A DNA stretch of 64,000 nt from Dermacentor variabilis. Its lineage: Eukaryota; Arthropoda; Arachnida; Ixodida; Ixodidae. Positions 1 to 11,224 of the stretch are shown here, piece by piece; the stretch's first letter is position 1; every line of letters begins with the position of its first letter. The position numbers and the translations under genes are program-made. The stretch covers positions 242,412,584 through 242,476,583 of the forward strand of contig NC_134570.1 of the NCBI RefSeq assembly GCF_050947875.1, given 5' to 3'. Under the pieces are notes generated by a model. That model saw only the letters and a list, made by a program, of their open reading frames with translations. It had not been told where the DNA came from and made no database searches.

Positions 1-847
1 GGTTGGTTGAAATGCTGGGCGGCGGCTTTGGGAAGCTTTTTAGCTGTGTCCGCACGATGTCCGTTTAATCTGACGTTCATTGATTGTCCTGTTTCATCGA
101 TATATTGTTTCTTACAGAAGGAACATTCAAGCATATAAATCACATCCGAACTAGTGCAAGTGAAGCTAGATTTGACTTCATGTGTATAACTATTTGTGGT
201 GCTTTTAATTTTAATGTCACTTTGAAGGTGCCTGCAGGTTTTGCACCTAGGGCGACAACATGCTTTTATTACGGGGGAATGCTGCTGGCTGACTTTTGCG
301 TGCACTAACATGTCTTTAAAGTTCTTGTTTCGGCGATAGGTAACCCTGGGTACATCCGGGAATGCTTTTCGCAGACGCTCGTTACTTGATAATATTGGGT
401 GGTATTTTCTTAGGCTGTTGTTTATGTTTGGGAGTGCATTAGAATATTTTGTTATAAAGGCCGGCGGTCTGTCAGATTCTAATGTGGGCTGTCTCTTTGC
501 CAATTCCGACTATCTCTCCAATCTTGACGTGGTAGCATAAGCTCTATCGAGAGCAACTGGGGATAGTTCCTTTCTGCTAGCGTTGATTTAAGGTCATTTA
601 GGTGGTGGATATAATTGTGGTCTTCGCTACAGATTCTTCTTATACGTTTCGCTTGTCCGACAAAGATTTCTCGCTTGCAATGTCGCGGGTGATGACTGTT
701 GTAGTCTAAATATTGCTGGCTATCTGTAGGCTTCCGGTAAAGTATCGTTCTCAGTTTTCCATTTTCTATGTAGACCGTCGTGTCCAGGAAGTTGATCTGA
801 CTAGGAGAGTGGTGAGCAGTAAATTTAATACTCGGGTGAAAGTTGGT
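1..847 (-). pseudogene. Penelope-like element, 3' part (copy 1, runs off left edge)
   Basis: Read on the minus strand with several frameshifts, this encodes the end of a Penelope-like retroelement polyprotein. From about 841 to 700 comes the RT C-terminal motif FLDTTVYIENGKL followed by RKPTDSQQYLDYNSHHP. Next is a linker with the cysteine pattern CRPRCKTCRH (about 260-235), then the GIY-YIG start VIYMLECSFCKKQYIDETGQ near 140-85. The YIG motif is mutated to YID. PLEs encode an RT fused to a GIY-YIG endonuclease. The upstream RT palm is missing: the copy begins abruptly near 847, where it meets an oppositely oriented copy. Multiple frame breaks make it a non-functional relic. Confidence 0.8.
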
Positions 848-1640
848 GCAAAACCTGCAGACATCTTTAAAGTGACATTAAAATTAAAAGCACCGCAAAT
901 AGTTATACGCATGAAGTCAAATCTAGCTTCACTTGCACAAGTTCGGATGTGATTTGTATGCTTGAATGTTCCTTCTGTAAGAAACAAAATATCGGTGAAA
1001 CAGGACAATAAATGAACGTCAGATTAAACGGACATCGCGCGGATACAGCTAAAAAGCTTCCCAAAGCCGTCGCCGAGTATTTCAACCAACCAGGTCATAA
1101 CTTTGATGAACTTAAACTCTACATCTTACAGTCAAATTTCCGTTCTGAACGAGAAAGAAAATACAGGGAATCATACCTTATCCATAAGTTCAAGACATTG
1201 CGACCAATAGGCATAAACGTTTCAAAGGGAGCTTTAGAATCTATTCGCTATGCTAAACCTCAAGCTATAGGCAACAACACTTAGGTTGATTTCTTGGCGT
1301 ATCCCCCCGCCCCCCTTTTCTTTTCCCCGTTCCTCCCTTTTTTTTTTTTGTCAGCCGGCGTGTCAGATGCCCTTTACATGCTGGCTAACGCGCGTGTGTT
1401 GACAGACTGGGGGGTCCTGGCTTTGACCTTGTACGCAGCGTTCCTTTACTCTCAAATCGACACGCTAACACATTTTCCCTCGTTTCCGCGTCCTCCCGCC
1501 TCACACCCCCTCCCCTTTAGAAGAACCCCACCTATATATACTGTGGCGAGGAAAGCATATGTTGCCTTAAAGAAGACAAGTCCACTTGTCGAAAGGTTGG
1601 CTCCTGCATTCAGCTTGTTCACGTTTTGCTCATCGTCCAT
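846..1640 (+). pseudogene. Penelope-like element, GIY-YIG domain and 3' UTR (copy 2)
   Basis: Plus-strand copy that begins inside the cysteine linker (RCKTCRHL, about 846) and continues through the GIY-YIG nuclease to a stop at 1282-1284. The nuclease contains IGETGQ, then VRLNGHRAD with the expected catalytic Arg, PGHNFDEL, and YRESYLIHKFKTLRPIG with the catalytic Glu. The Tyr of YIG is Asn here, and a TAA follows GETGQ, so this copy is also dead. Bases 846-1092 are the reverse complement of about 1-250 with moderate divergence, giving a head-to-head arrangement. The 3' UTR has a pyrimidine-rich stretch and ends in the hammerhead-like motif. PLE insertions are often flanked by partial, sometimes inverted, copies. 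Confidence 0.8.
1565..1596 (+). ncRNA. Degenerate hammerhead-ribozyme-like motif of the Penelope tail
   Basis: A 6-bp hairpin (GACAAG 1575-1580, loop TCCA, CTTGTC 1585-1590) is followed directly by GAAA (1591-1594). This matches stem II plus the GAAA box of a hammerhead ribozyme. The CUGAUGA box that should precede stem II reads CTTAAAGA here, so cleavage is unlikely. PLE terminal repeats are known to carry hammerheads, which supports the reading. Stems I and III were not convincingly resolved. Confidence 0.35.
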
Positions 1641-2513
1641 ATAGGGTGCTGTTCCAGGCCATGTCGGTGGCATAACTTGTGTAGTGAACAGTCTAATAGT
1701 CTGAGAGCTGTTATGTGCATTTGTGAAACCTGCTGTACTGTATGGCCAAATGTCACATTGAGTTAAATGCCTATTGTGTGCTCAATTTTTGCAGTTCTCT
1801 CCTCCCTTCTATTAGTTTTTGTTATTATTTTCCCATGTACCCTTTTCGTTATTCTTTTTCTCATTTCCAGCGCTTAGGATTACCAATCGGCGCCACAGAA
1901 GTGTATTAATTTTTTTTTGTAATCTAGCGCATCTTTACCAAAGTTGGAATTGGTATGCACATTGCTTAGTGGTGTTAGTTCTCTCTCCTGTTGTGAAATT
2001 ACTCTGCTGAAGCTATATTGTGATCTAGTTAACTGATCGTATTTTATTTTTGTTGAGTACCTGTTCTTTTCTTTAATTCTGTTTTTTATGTATGTGCTGT
2101 ACCATGTATCACATAAATTTTCATTTTCTTAGCAGAAGCCCTGCTGCGTAAATATGCTAAATTTTAATTTAAATCTTACTGTGATGCTGGAATAGCTTAT
2201 TCACACTGATGGGTTTAGAAGGCCTTCAGCCCAGTTAAACATAGTCAAAACACAACACCTAAGTTCCCCGCCTCCCTGCTCCCCTGAAGGAACTCGCTTG
2301 TCATGGGAGCCCTCCCTTTAGAAAAATTCTGACGCCACCCCTGCTACTATGCCCGTTTTGTTTTTGAAGGCCTGTCTACCAAGCGTCCGGTTGCAGGGGT
2401 CAGTCTATCACAGGTAGTGTTGTACCATGCATGAACTCACCAAGCTAATGAACAGTGTGTTCTGCAAAAGAATGTGCATTGCAATATATTGCTGTCGTTT
2501 CTCACTTGTGCAG
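1641..2513. other. Non-coding sequence upstream of the PRODH exon
   Basis: AT-rich intronic DNA with no recognisable coding sequence. Near 2328-2343 the sequence ends in gccacccctg, which reads CAGGGGTGGC on the other strand and resembles a hAT terminal inverted repeat, but no partner end was found. The last 25 bases are a pyrimidine-rich tract ending in tgtgcag, the splice acceptor of the following exon. Confidence 0.6.
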
Positions 2514-2722
2514 CTCCTCCGGCTAGGCCAGCGTGTGCTAGGCCGCCGGATGTTTCGGGCACTGATGCGGAACACCTTCTACGGCCACTTTGTGGGTGGC
2601 GAGTCGGCATCATCCATCCAGCCCCTCCTGCAGCGCCTGCGGTCCTTTGGCGTCAAGGCCATCCTCGACTACAGTGCCGAGGAGGACCTCTCCGAGCAGG
2701 AGGCCAGAGAGGCTGAGATGGC
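2514..2722 (+). CDS. PRODH: Proline dehydrogenase, internal exon (N-terminal part of the catalytic region)
   Basis: Encodes about 69 residues with MFRALMRNTFYGHFVGGE, then IQPLLQRLRSFGVKAILDYS and AEEDLSEQEA. This segment is characteristic of animal mitochondrial proline dehydrogenase (fly slgA), the FAD enzyme that oxidises proline to pyrroline-5-carboxylate at the inner membrane. The 5' border is a good acceptor (cttgtgcag before CTCCTCCGG at 2514, phase 0). The 3' border is uncertain: GT dinucleotides at 2723 and 2745 are possible donors, but neither is strong nor matches the phase-1 acceptor at 38295. A small intermediate exon may therefore exist and was not found. Codons are GC-rich at third positions, unlike the AT-rich surroundings. 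No frame damage is seen up to an in-frame TGA at 2751, which must lie in the intron. Confidence 0.9.
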
Positions 2723-4196
2723 GTACGGGATGGCCAGCCTCTGCGTGCATTGACCTGCGAATGCCGGGGTTTTCTGGGGAACGTGGTTTCCACCTAGGAC
2801 ACAGTACGATCAGTGACAAACAGGGAAAAAATATCACCTCGAGAGAATGAGAGAGCATAGGAGCACAGGGCTGATGCTGAAAAATGCAGACTTCCACTCA
2901 CTTGGATTGATGGGCCATGAGGAGGAAAATTCACGGAGTGCCATTGCTCCCTCCAGTTGCACCTGAAGAGAGTCATTGCAGCAGCGAGTGCAGCTGACAA
3001 ACGTGTACTATCTCGTTCAGTATGAGCTGCAACACACTGCTGTTGGTCATCTGCTTTCTTGTGGAGGAACTGGCCCACCATGCAGCTATTGCTTCATTAT
3101 GAAAAAAAAAAAAAATTAGAGAGAGAAAAACAGAGAATAGTTGCGAATCTAAAGCAGGGGTGCGCCACGATGACGCATGCTGTGCCTAAGGACGTCTGTG
3201 CTGCTCACAGGGCCAGTGTATTATTGCTCCACGAAGAAAGCAGATGATAGATGACATTGCAGGAATGGAAAATCCCTTCCCTCTTTTTCTCAAGAGCACT
3301 GTTGTAGCCACGGCTGGTGCATTGCAGCTCATATTGAATGTATAGTATATGTACAGATAGATGTAACACAGGAGGAGCCACATGTGAAAGGTTATTTGGG
3401 TGATTACCAGTCAACATCTTGCACAGACTCCCAAATGTTCAGTGGCGCACATTGCCCAGTGCTACAGAATGACTGGAGTGTAGCGGAATAAACGCACATT
3501 GTAAGATGTTCAGTACGATTTTGGAATTGTCTTGTAGGACAGTAGAATGAAGCCTTGATGTCTTTTCTCCCCAAAAATATATTTCTACTGAAGCTGAAAA
3601 AAACACAATTTACGTGTTTCATGCAATATTTGTGTTCAGTCAACTATTGTCCATATGCATTAACGTTTTGTTCGAGGGCCTATTTGGCTACAGTCCTGCA
3701 TAGAGATTATGACGAAGCACAGCTCAATAGAATAAACTAGTGAAGTTCTTTGCAAATGCATAAATTAAATAAACAGTGCTTAAAGTAAGTTTAGCTATTT
3801 CTTGACATGTATTCACTGCTGGCCACTTACGCATAATGTGGCTGAATGAATATGTAGAAGAAATTGTACGTGAGTAGTAGCTAAAATTTTTAGTGGAGTT
3901 CCTTTACATAGAACCACATGGTACTGGGATTGAGCATGCTCTTGGCAACAAATGGCTCAGCACACAGCAGTGTGAACATACAAAAAAGGGCATTTATTGC
4001 TACAAGTAGCTGCTTCTCGATAAAGATACGCGGAGGAATGAGAACATTCTTACCGTACAAGAATACTGAGCGAGTGTTTGCTCCTACCCAATACGGTCGC
4101 CTAAGTCATTTGCGGATTCGCTTCTCATACAGGAGTGCGTACACTTGAGAGAAATTGATCACATTTGCTTACAAATACTCACAGTATAACTAGAGC
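2723..4196 (+). other. Intronic sequence, no gene seen
   Basis: Contains an A-run near 3102-3114 and AT-rich stretches. I see no protein-coding similarity, structured RNA or clear element ends. Confidence 0.5.
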
Positions 4197-4560
4197 GAAA
4201 TCTGGCGCTGCGATCATTCAACCATCATGGGAATGATGGGAAGCACAGGCTTCGGATTGGCATTCTGTTGACTGGCGAACTAGTCTACAAGTATATTTTG
4301 GCAGTTTTGGTAGAGTGTACTAGATTGGGAGAGTGGGTCCAACGAGGGCTCCGCGCTGAGGCATTTTTTATTGAAAATCCAGATGGCGCCACCGTCGCCT
4401 TCTTCTGGACACCACGCCCCCGCGCGCGATGGAGGCCCCGGTCGGCAGCGTCAGAGCGTGCCGAACAAAAGCACGGCCACGGTCGAGCGCAGTGTTGTAG
4501 TTGTGTTCGGCGATGACCGTGCCTAGATTAGCCGGAGCCACGCAGTCAGATGAATCGTGT
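4197..4560 (+). repeat. Dispersed repeat copy with a CATGGGAATGATGGGAAG core
   Basis: Bases 4219-4260 recur in inverted orientation at 6941-6982 with few differences. The sequence continues into a GC-rich block (4380-4530) with no convincing frame. It looks like a medium-copy interspersed repeat of this genome. The family is unnamed here and its ends are uncertain. Confidence 0.5.
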
Positions 4561-6880
4561 TTGCAGTTTGGTTTCCTTTTTAATACTTAAGTGCGTGTTT
4601 CACTGTGTAACGAGATAACAAAATGCAGAGCTCATATTCCGAAGAAATGGGGATCATGTGCAGTAATCGGATGACATACAGGAATAAATGAACTGTGTGG
4701 CATAATTAGGGGTTAATAAAATAAAAATTGGTAAACCTTTGTTTTCTTCCTTTCCCAAGGCGATATATTAAATGCTAACAAAATTTCCCTGATGCCTGAA
4801 TAACGGCAGCAATTTGACATTTAGGGAGCATGTGGGTCACATTATTCGTTACGTGCAGCATTTTTTTTTGTAGGTTCATTGTGTCTTTTGAAAATATTTA
4901 CGGAATAGTTTTCTTACGTATTTTTGTGCGTCATATGCCTGAGATATAGTTGGTTTTCCAGATCCCCTGGGTGAATAAAGAAAAACACATTTTTTATATT
5001 TGCTTAGATAAGGAAGCATGTTATCGGTTGTCTATGTCTTCGCGCTCGTGCAGATTTCCATTGTCACGTGCCTCCAATGTCAGTGACGGTTCAACTGAGA
5101 GCGGGAGGGTTCTCTTTGATGACTAGCCTTCATCTGTTGCATGTGAGTCCATTCTTTTTCCTGTGGGTTGCTCGGGTGTAGGCTGCTGGTAGAAATACTC
5201 CGGAAAATTCGGCAAAAGATTGTAGGTACCGCATCAGACCGAGGTGCAGGCTTTCCATGCTGCGTAGATACTTTCTGGCCTTCAATGATATGCACATAAT
5301 GCCTCAGTATGTACTTTGCATCAAAGTGCAGCTCACAAATGGAGTCGGTGACTTCCAAAGGGTCGATCGGTGCGGTGAAGATTGAGTTCCCGCACGCGTC
5401 GCCTTTTTTCATTTTTAGGGACTCCGAAGCGCGACAGTTTGGCCTGACCTTTCAATCTACTGTATACGGTTATGAAACACACTACACAACAGTAGTTCTT
5501 CCGCCGAGGTGTGCTCATCCTCTCATTCACTCTGCGAACTCGCCAAGTTACGAGACAAACTATAGACATATGCGAGGGCCGTCTGCGTGCATAAATATCG
5601 TGCAGGTGGCATGATTTGACAGAAGCGAGAAACCTCAAGCAGTAATTTTATTGTATTCTTTTTTTTTTTTGCACATACTAGGAACAAAAATTCACGAAAC
5701 AAACAAAAGCACAACGGTGTGCTCAGTAAATGGTGGTGCGTCGAGCAGACGACAGCTTGGCACTGCCGTAACCACCGTTGGTAGGCGTGGTTTCGCCGGG
5801 CCGCCGAGGCACCGGATTGACCTGAACATCAGAAGAAGGAGGAGCTTTAAGAAGAAGGCGACTGCCGCGCCGCTGCAAATTTCAACGTATTTTGCTTCAC
5901 TCTTACCCCGCTTGCCAGGGTCTCTGTAGCACCCACTCCCCCATTCTAGTACACTCTAGTTTTGGTTTCACTCCAAACACAGTTGCTATAACCTGCAGTG
6001 GGACAGTGCAACGCAAAGCTCTCTGCCTTTGTTATGTTGCTCGAAGTGGCGATACCGCGCTGGTCCAGCGGCTGGGACAATGTTTGTGTCGTGGTGTGGT
6101 GTCAGAGCCCTGACGAGAAAGCGACGGCATCGTAAACGTTGAAAGAACATTTTTTGACCGTTTGGGCCTTGGTTTGTAAAGTGTGTTAGGTTGGTGCTGT
6201 AGCTTTATGTGCTTTATGAAACTTCAAAATAGGAAAAAGAAGGCACTACTGATACAAGACATATACAGTTGTACTGCTAGTGGCTTAACAATCAAATTTC
6301 ATTGAGGGCTTTATTATGCATTGCTCATTTATGTGCTCATTGAAATGTATGTTCTAGGACTTTGAGAACACAAACTTACTTGTGGTAGGAAAGGTTGCTG
6401 CCTCCTGGCTGTAGTCTAGTGCCGCAAAATGTGTAAATGCAAAGCCACACCATAACGCTGCAGAAGCGGTACGTCAATATAAACTATAATGAAGTATACT
6501 CGTAGGAGGCCACTAGCGTCCTGGCTAGTACTGCAGCAGATGTGCTTAAAAGTACTTGAAGACGTTCACCAATCGTGACAACCGACGCAGCCTTTCTAAA
6601 GAGTGAGAGAGTTCACAAGTGCCGGTCGTCTGCGAGAAAAGTCTCGCGTTTGCAGCGAGCAGGCGTCGTAGCAGACAACTCTTGTTGTGAAAATAAATAA
6701 ATAATGATTCTCTGGCGTTAAATCAGGAACAGAATTGCACAAGAATGCATACCCTGGTGTGCCCTGGTGATAAACCATAGTAAACCGTGCTTCTATCTTA
6801 AAGTCATACAAAGTTTATGTAATGTGTTGTACATTATATAACATACTGCAGAAATAAAATTAGATTTTATGCGATAATAT
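4561..6880. other. Intronic sequence, no gene seen
   Basis: No supported coding region, RNA gene or transposon end. A T-run lies at 5657-5670. The open frames are short and lack recognisable domains. Confidence 0.5.
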
Positions 6881-7040
6881 TTGAGTATAGTTTCATTTAC
6901 TGCACCACAAGCAAATGCCACTAGTCTAAAGATTGAAGTCAATCCGAAGCCTGTACTTCCCATCATTCCCATGCAGGTTGAGGCAACGCTCAAGAGAGCC
7001 CCCGTAGACACTAGCGCCACATTTTCCTCTAGGGTATTTA
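6881..7040 (-). repeat. Inverted second copy of the 4.2-kb dispersed repeat
   Basis: Bases 6941-6982 are the reverse complement of 4219-4260 apart from a few substitutions. The flanks diverge, so only the core is clearly shared. Confidence 0.5.
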
Positions 7041-7675
7041 TTTAGAAACTCTATGGTTGTACTTGATTCTAACACGCATGCAATTTTTGGACCCGTTTTA
7101 TCAGAGAAAAGGTGTGCATTAGATTCAAGTAAATACGATAAATGGTCTTTCTGTAGACCTAAACAACTATGCCAACGTCAACAATTATGGGGAAATACGC
7201 AGAACTGACACCATAGAAACAATAATTTAGGAGGTCCTCGAGATGATTCTACAGTAAAGTCTGATTTTGAGCTAGTTGGTAAGGCAACATCTTTGAATGA
7301 CACAGCGCAAAAGAGGGGACATGGTGAGTGGCAAAGAGGTGCACAGAGCGCTGCTATTGGCCCCTGCAAGCTCATTGTGTTGGTGAGCACTCTGTCCATG
7401 AGCTACAGGACCCAGTAGTACTGACATGATGCAGTTGGTAATGCTTTTAATACTTCACTTTATTTCCTTAAAGACTCCACAAGGGGATGTTAAATAAGGG
7501 GTGGGTTGTAGAGAGATGTTACAAATGCCACAGCTTAGCAAGACGGGTACATGGATACACTTTGAATAAAACATGATGGACAGGTGATTGAAACAATGTC
7601 GTGGGGAAGGCCATTCCATTCTGAAGCTGCGCGATAAAAAAATGATGCAGAAAATGTTGTGGTGCCATAACAGGG

Positions 7676-9350
7676 TCAGGTTACTTGAAGTGGATGCCCC
7701 GTGCGGGGGGGAAGTGCGTGCGGCAGGAGCGATGTAAGGTGGACGGCTGAAAGAACTGTGATAAAACTGTGGTAAAGTGATAGTGTGGCGATCCTGCGGC
7801 GAGACGAAAGAGTGGGCAGACCAGATTCATTTCTTAGGGATGACACCCTGATAATGTATGAATAAGAAGAATGAATGAAGCGAGCAGCATGATTTTGCAC
7901 TGCTTCGATAGCGTTAATCAAATAAAATTGGTGAGGTCTCCAGATGGGTGATGCGTGCTCAAGTTTGGGCCGAATGAGCGATTGGTAAGCCAAAAGTCTT
8001 AACGTGGTAGGGTGAGTGACACGGATGACGTTATAGAAGTCCGAATGAGAGTTAGCCAATGAAATGATATTCGTGACATGCGTGCGCTAGGAAAGATCAG
8101 GAGTTAGTGTTACACCAAGGCATTTATAGGATTCACTTGTTTCAACTGGTATGTTAGCGATTTCATAGGGAAATTGGAGCTGATTTTTGCAGCAGTGGAA
8201 GGAAACTAATTTACGTTTGTTAGGATTAAGGGTCATTAGCCAGCAGTTACACCAGTCGAACACTTTATTAAGGTCATTCTGTAGGGCTATTTGGTCAGAC
8301 GTGTTAGTTATTTTGCGTCAGCGAACATGCGGATGTTGCATAATAAATTGTTAGGCAAGTCGTTGATATATATTATAAATAAAAGCGGGCCGAGGTTAGA
8401 TCCCTGCGGCGCGCCTGATGTTACAGGGAGTGAGTTAGACTTAACATTGTTAAAGGAAACAAACTGAGAGCGGTTAGTCAGAAATTGGGGGATCCAGTTT
8501 AGAACGTCGGGTGGTAGATTTAGTTCAGAGAGCTTCGTTAGTAAACGCTTGTGAGATACTTTATCAAAAGCCTTGGTGAAGTCAAGAAAAATAGCATCTG
8601 TTCTTAGGTTAGTGTCGAGGTTAGCATTCAGGTCGTGAAGAAAAAGGGCTAGTTGGAATTCACATGAGGGGCCTTTTCGAAATCCATGTTGAGAGGGATT
8701 AAAAAAGCTGTTAGAATCAAGTAACTGCGTTATTTGAGAGTATATGATACGTTCCATGAGTTTGCAAGACACACTGGTTAGTGATATGGGGCGGTAATTT
8801 AGTGGACAGTCTCTGTTGCCTGCTTTGTGAACTGGAATGACCTTCCCACACTTTGAGTCGTAAGGGAGAATTCCTGAGGAGAGTGACTGGGAAAACAGCA
8901 ATAGTGAAAATTCGGCAGATATGTGCGTAGTGCTTTTAAGAGCTTAGAATTTATTTCATCCGTACCAGTAGAAATTGGCAACTTCATTTTTTCAATTAAG
9001 GACAGGATACGAGAGAAACTTATGCTTATGGGTGGCATTTCAGGTAGACTAACAGAAAGCAGTTCTGTTTCAGTAGGGTTAGGTTTTTCCATAAAGACAG
9101 ACGAAAAGGCTGCATTAAATATACTGGCACTTTCTGAACAACTTGCTTCTTGACCAGATTGATTAGTAAGGGTAATGGGAGGGGTGTCATGTAGGTTTAG
9201 AATTTGCCAGGAACATTTGGGTGAATCAGCAAGGATTTTTGGTAGCTCATTGTGAAAAAAGGAGTGCTTGGTGTTGTGCACGTCTCTTAAATATGCGTTT
9301 TCTGCAATGTTGTATTTGTCCCATGTGCAAACACTGTTTCTAGTCTTCAT
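7676..9350 (-). pseudogene. CR1-A reverse transcriptase region
   Basis: Three frame segments (9350-8799, 8901-8308, 8059-7676) together cover the linker and RT. Recognisable blocks are KVIPVHKAG, NYRPISLTSVSCKLMERI, QHGFRKGPSCEFQLALFLHD, AIFLDFTKAFDKVSHKRLL and GAPQGSNLGPLLFIIYINDL. The palm motif reads MFADAK, so the second catalytic Asp is lost. The thumb part (SLIRPKLEHASPIWRPH) follows after a gap of about 250 bases that is out of frame. The product would copy element RNA at nicked DNA. Confidence 0.85.
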
Positions 9351-9592
9351 GACACGAAAAAGGCGTTTCTTCTTGTTTTCAAGTGATTTTAATGACTTTG
9401 TAAGCCAAGGTTCTTGGCGGGTGGGACGGAAAATTACCTTAGGTATGAATTCATCAGCTAACCGGTTGATTTTGTTTTTGAAGAGTAACCACTTTTCGTT
9501 AATAGGTCACTCCCAAAAACTGTCTTTAAACAATGGAAGAAAGGCATCAAGTTCACGAATGATGGCCCCATAGTTCCCCTTGTCATATAGTC

Positions 9593-10361
9593 TCATTGCT
9601 TTACTGCAAGCTTGCGTATTTTTGGAACAAAGGCAAAATTAGCGTGAACTACTTTGTGGTCACTTATTTCATTTTGATATGTTATAGAAGACAGGCTGCC
9701 TGGATCCGTTGTTAAAATTATGTCAAGAATATTGGCGGTATCAGAAGTGACTCGTGTAGGTTGTGATATCAGATGAGTGAGATTAAAGTTTAGGCAGACG
9801 TAAAGAAATTCATTAACTTCTTTTGCATTGGGTTCTGACGAGGTTAGGTTCATTCAATCGATGTTCGAAAAAGTTAGTCTCCAAAGAGAATGACGCAAGC
9901 AGTTGGGTATTTGGTCAAAAGTTTGGTTAAAATACTGTAAAGTTCGCGTGAAAACTCTGGACTGCTTCTAGGAGGCCTGTGGCAAAAACGTAAGAGTACC
10001 GACTGTGGTGCGGAACGACAAATCAACCATAATATTTCAGGGTAGGAGGATATTTTTATAGCAGAGCATGAAAGTTTTTGTTTGCAGCAACGAGAATGCC
10101 CCCGCCACGTGTGCCAGGACGATCGTTTCTAAAAAGATTAAAGTTGGGCAAGTCGGATAAAACTTCGCCGTCGGTGACGTCAGAAGTCGACCACCTTTCA
10201 GTTAGTATAAGTAAATTGCTACTGTATGAAGATACAAAGTTCGACACGTGGTCACGTTTAGAAAAAAAGCTGCGAATGTTTGTGAAAATAATTGAAAAAG
10301 AGAGATTAGCTTTGTGACCAAGAACGGAACCATTTAATGATCTGGGGTGAGAAGGGGGTAG
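9593..10361 (-). pseudogene. CR1-A endonuclease region, in frame with ORF1 after a TAG
   Basis: Immediately after the ORF1 stop (TAG at 10364-10362) the same frame continues without an ATG into FTNIRSFFSKRD, the first EN motif with its metal-binding Asn. It then reads LLILTERWS (catalytic Glu) and FRNDRPGTRGGGILVA, and is open until about 10056. After a frame break the C-terminal EN half appears at 9853-9593, with TRVTSDTANILDIILTT and ISDHKVVHANF (catalytic SDH). APE-type endonucleases nick the target in CR1/Jockey LINEs. Confidence 0.8.
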
Positions 10362-10754
10362 CTACGATTTTTCTTCGACGGTTTCAGTTGCATCGTCAAA
10401 TACGTAGCGTTTGGAGCCCATAAATAATGTTTTATACCGTAAAATAAAAGGACCAGATTTTTCTTTAGCAAAGGCAAGAAGGTGCTTCCGTGCGTTCCGG
10501 ACATGAGGCGAGAAATCTTCCCCAATGCTAAAATCTGTATTTTTATGTTGAAGACCATTAGCAAGAACAGTTTCCTTTGCTTTGAAAGAGTTAAATTTTA
10601 CTATTATGGGGCAGCACCGGTCTCGCAAGTGGCGACCAAGACGGTGGGCATGCTCTATTTCCTTTGATTCAATAGATACTTTGAAATGGTCCCTGCAGAA
10701 TGCAGTGATTAGCTCCTCAGACTGAGTGTTGGTTTCGGATGGCGTGTCGTCCAC
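10362..10754 (-). pseudogene. CR1-A ORF1, C-terminal part
   Basis: About 130 residues: IEHAHRLGRHLRDRCCPIIV, KFNSFKAKETVL, FSIGEDFSPHVRNARKHLLA, ending in YVFDDATETVEEKS and TAG. The same pattern is found in the intact ORF1 of the second CR1-like copy (IERAHRIG, RPIIVRFAHFKSKDLVL). This looks like the RNA-binding half of LINE ORF1 proteins. A frame break separates it from the N-terminal part upstream. Confidence 0.75.
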
Positions 10755-10867
10755 TATGTCCTAAAACAACAAGCTGTTTCGTCGGGAGCGGTTCTCCATG
10801 TCGTCCAGCCAAATCTCCAATACCGAGACCTGTCAAGCAGTCTGGGAGGTGGTGGTTGCAACACTGT

Positions 10868-11224
10868 CTAACTCCATTCGGAGCATTTGAAAAGCTGATG
10901 GTAGTGGGATTCTAAACTGTCGATTCTTTTGCCTAGTTCGGAAATGGTTTTATCGGTGCTTGAGAGCTGGCTTTTTAGGCTCTGCACGTCACCAATAAGC
11001 TGGGCTTGACCGGCAGACAAGCCTATCAGTTCATTTAGTATTTCATTGAGGGTGGGGGGTCCTGGGTTAGTTTCAATGTCTCCGGATAACATCAGTAGCA
11101 AAGAACAAACAATGTTCATACAATCAGACATGATACAAACACAACACTGAGGGCTCAGTAGCTGAACAAGGCATTGATTGCTACATTTTTTAGCAAAAAG
11201 GCGATACTGGTTATTGACCTGCAT
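10868..11224 (-). pseudogene. CR1-A ORF1, N-terminal part with a 2A-like skipping motif
   Basis: About 118 residues. A Cys- and Leu-rich N-terminal stretch (SDCMNIVCSLLLML) leads directly into SGDIETNPGP (codons 11086-11057). This matches the 2A/StopGo consensus D-x-E-x-N-P-G-P, at which ribosomes skip the Gly-Pro bond. A heptad-like segment follows (SLKSQLSSTDKTISELGKRI), suggesting a coiled coil as in LINE ORF1 trimers. N-terminal 2A-like sequences are known in sea urchin CR1-type elements. The frame ends at a stop before the C-terminal ORF1 part. Confidence 0.8.

Noticed and set aside
1294..1644. Coding frame after the Penelope domain
   Set aside because: Low-complexity pyrimidine-rich 3' UTR; no domain, and it overlaps the hammerhead-like motif.
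2328..2343. Right end of a hAT transposon
   Set aside because: Only a 10-base resemblance; no left end or 8-bp duplication found.
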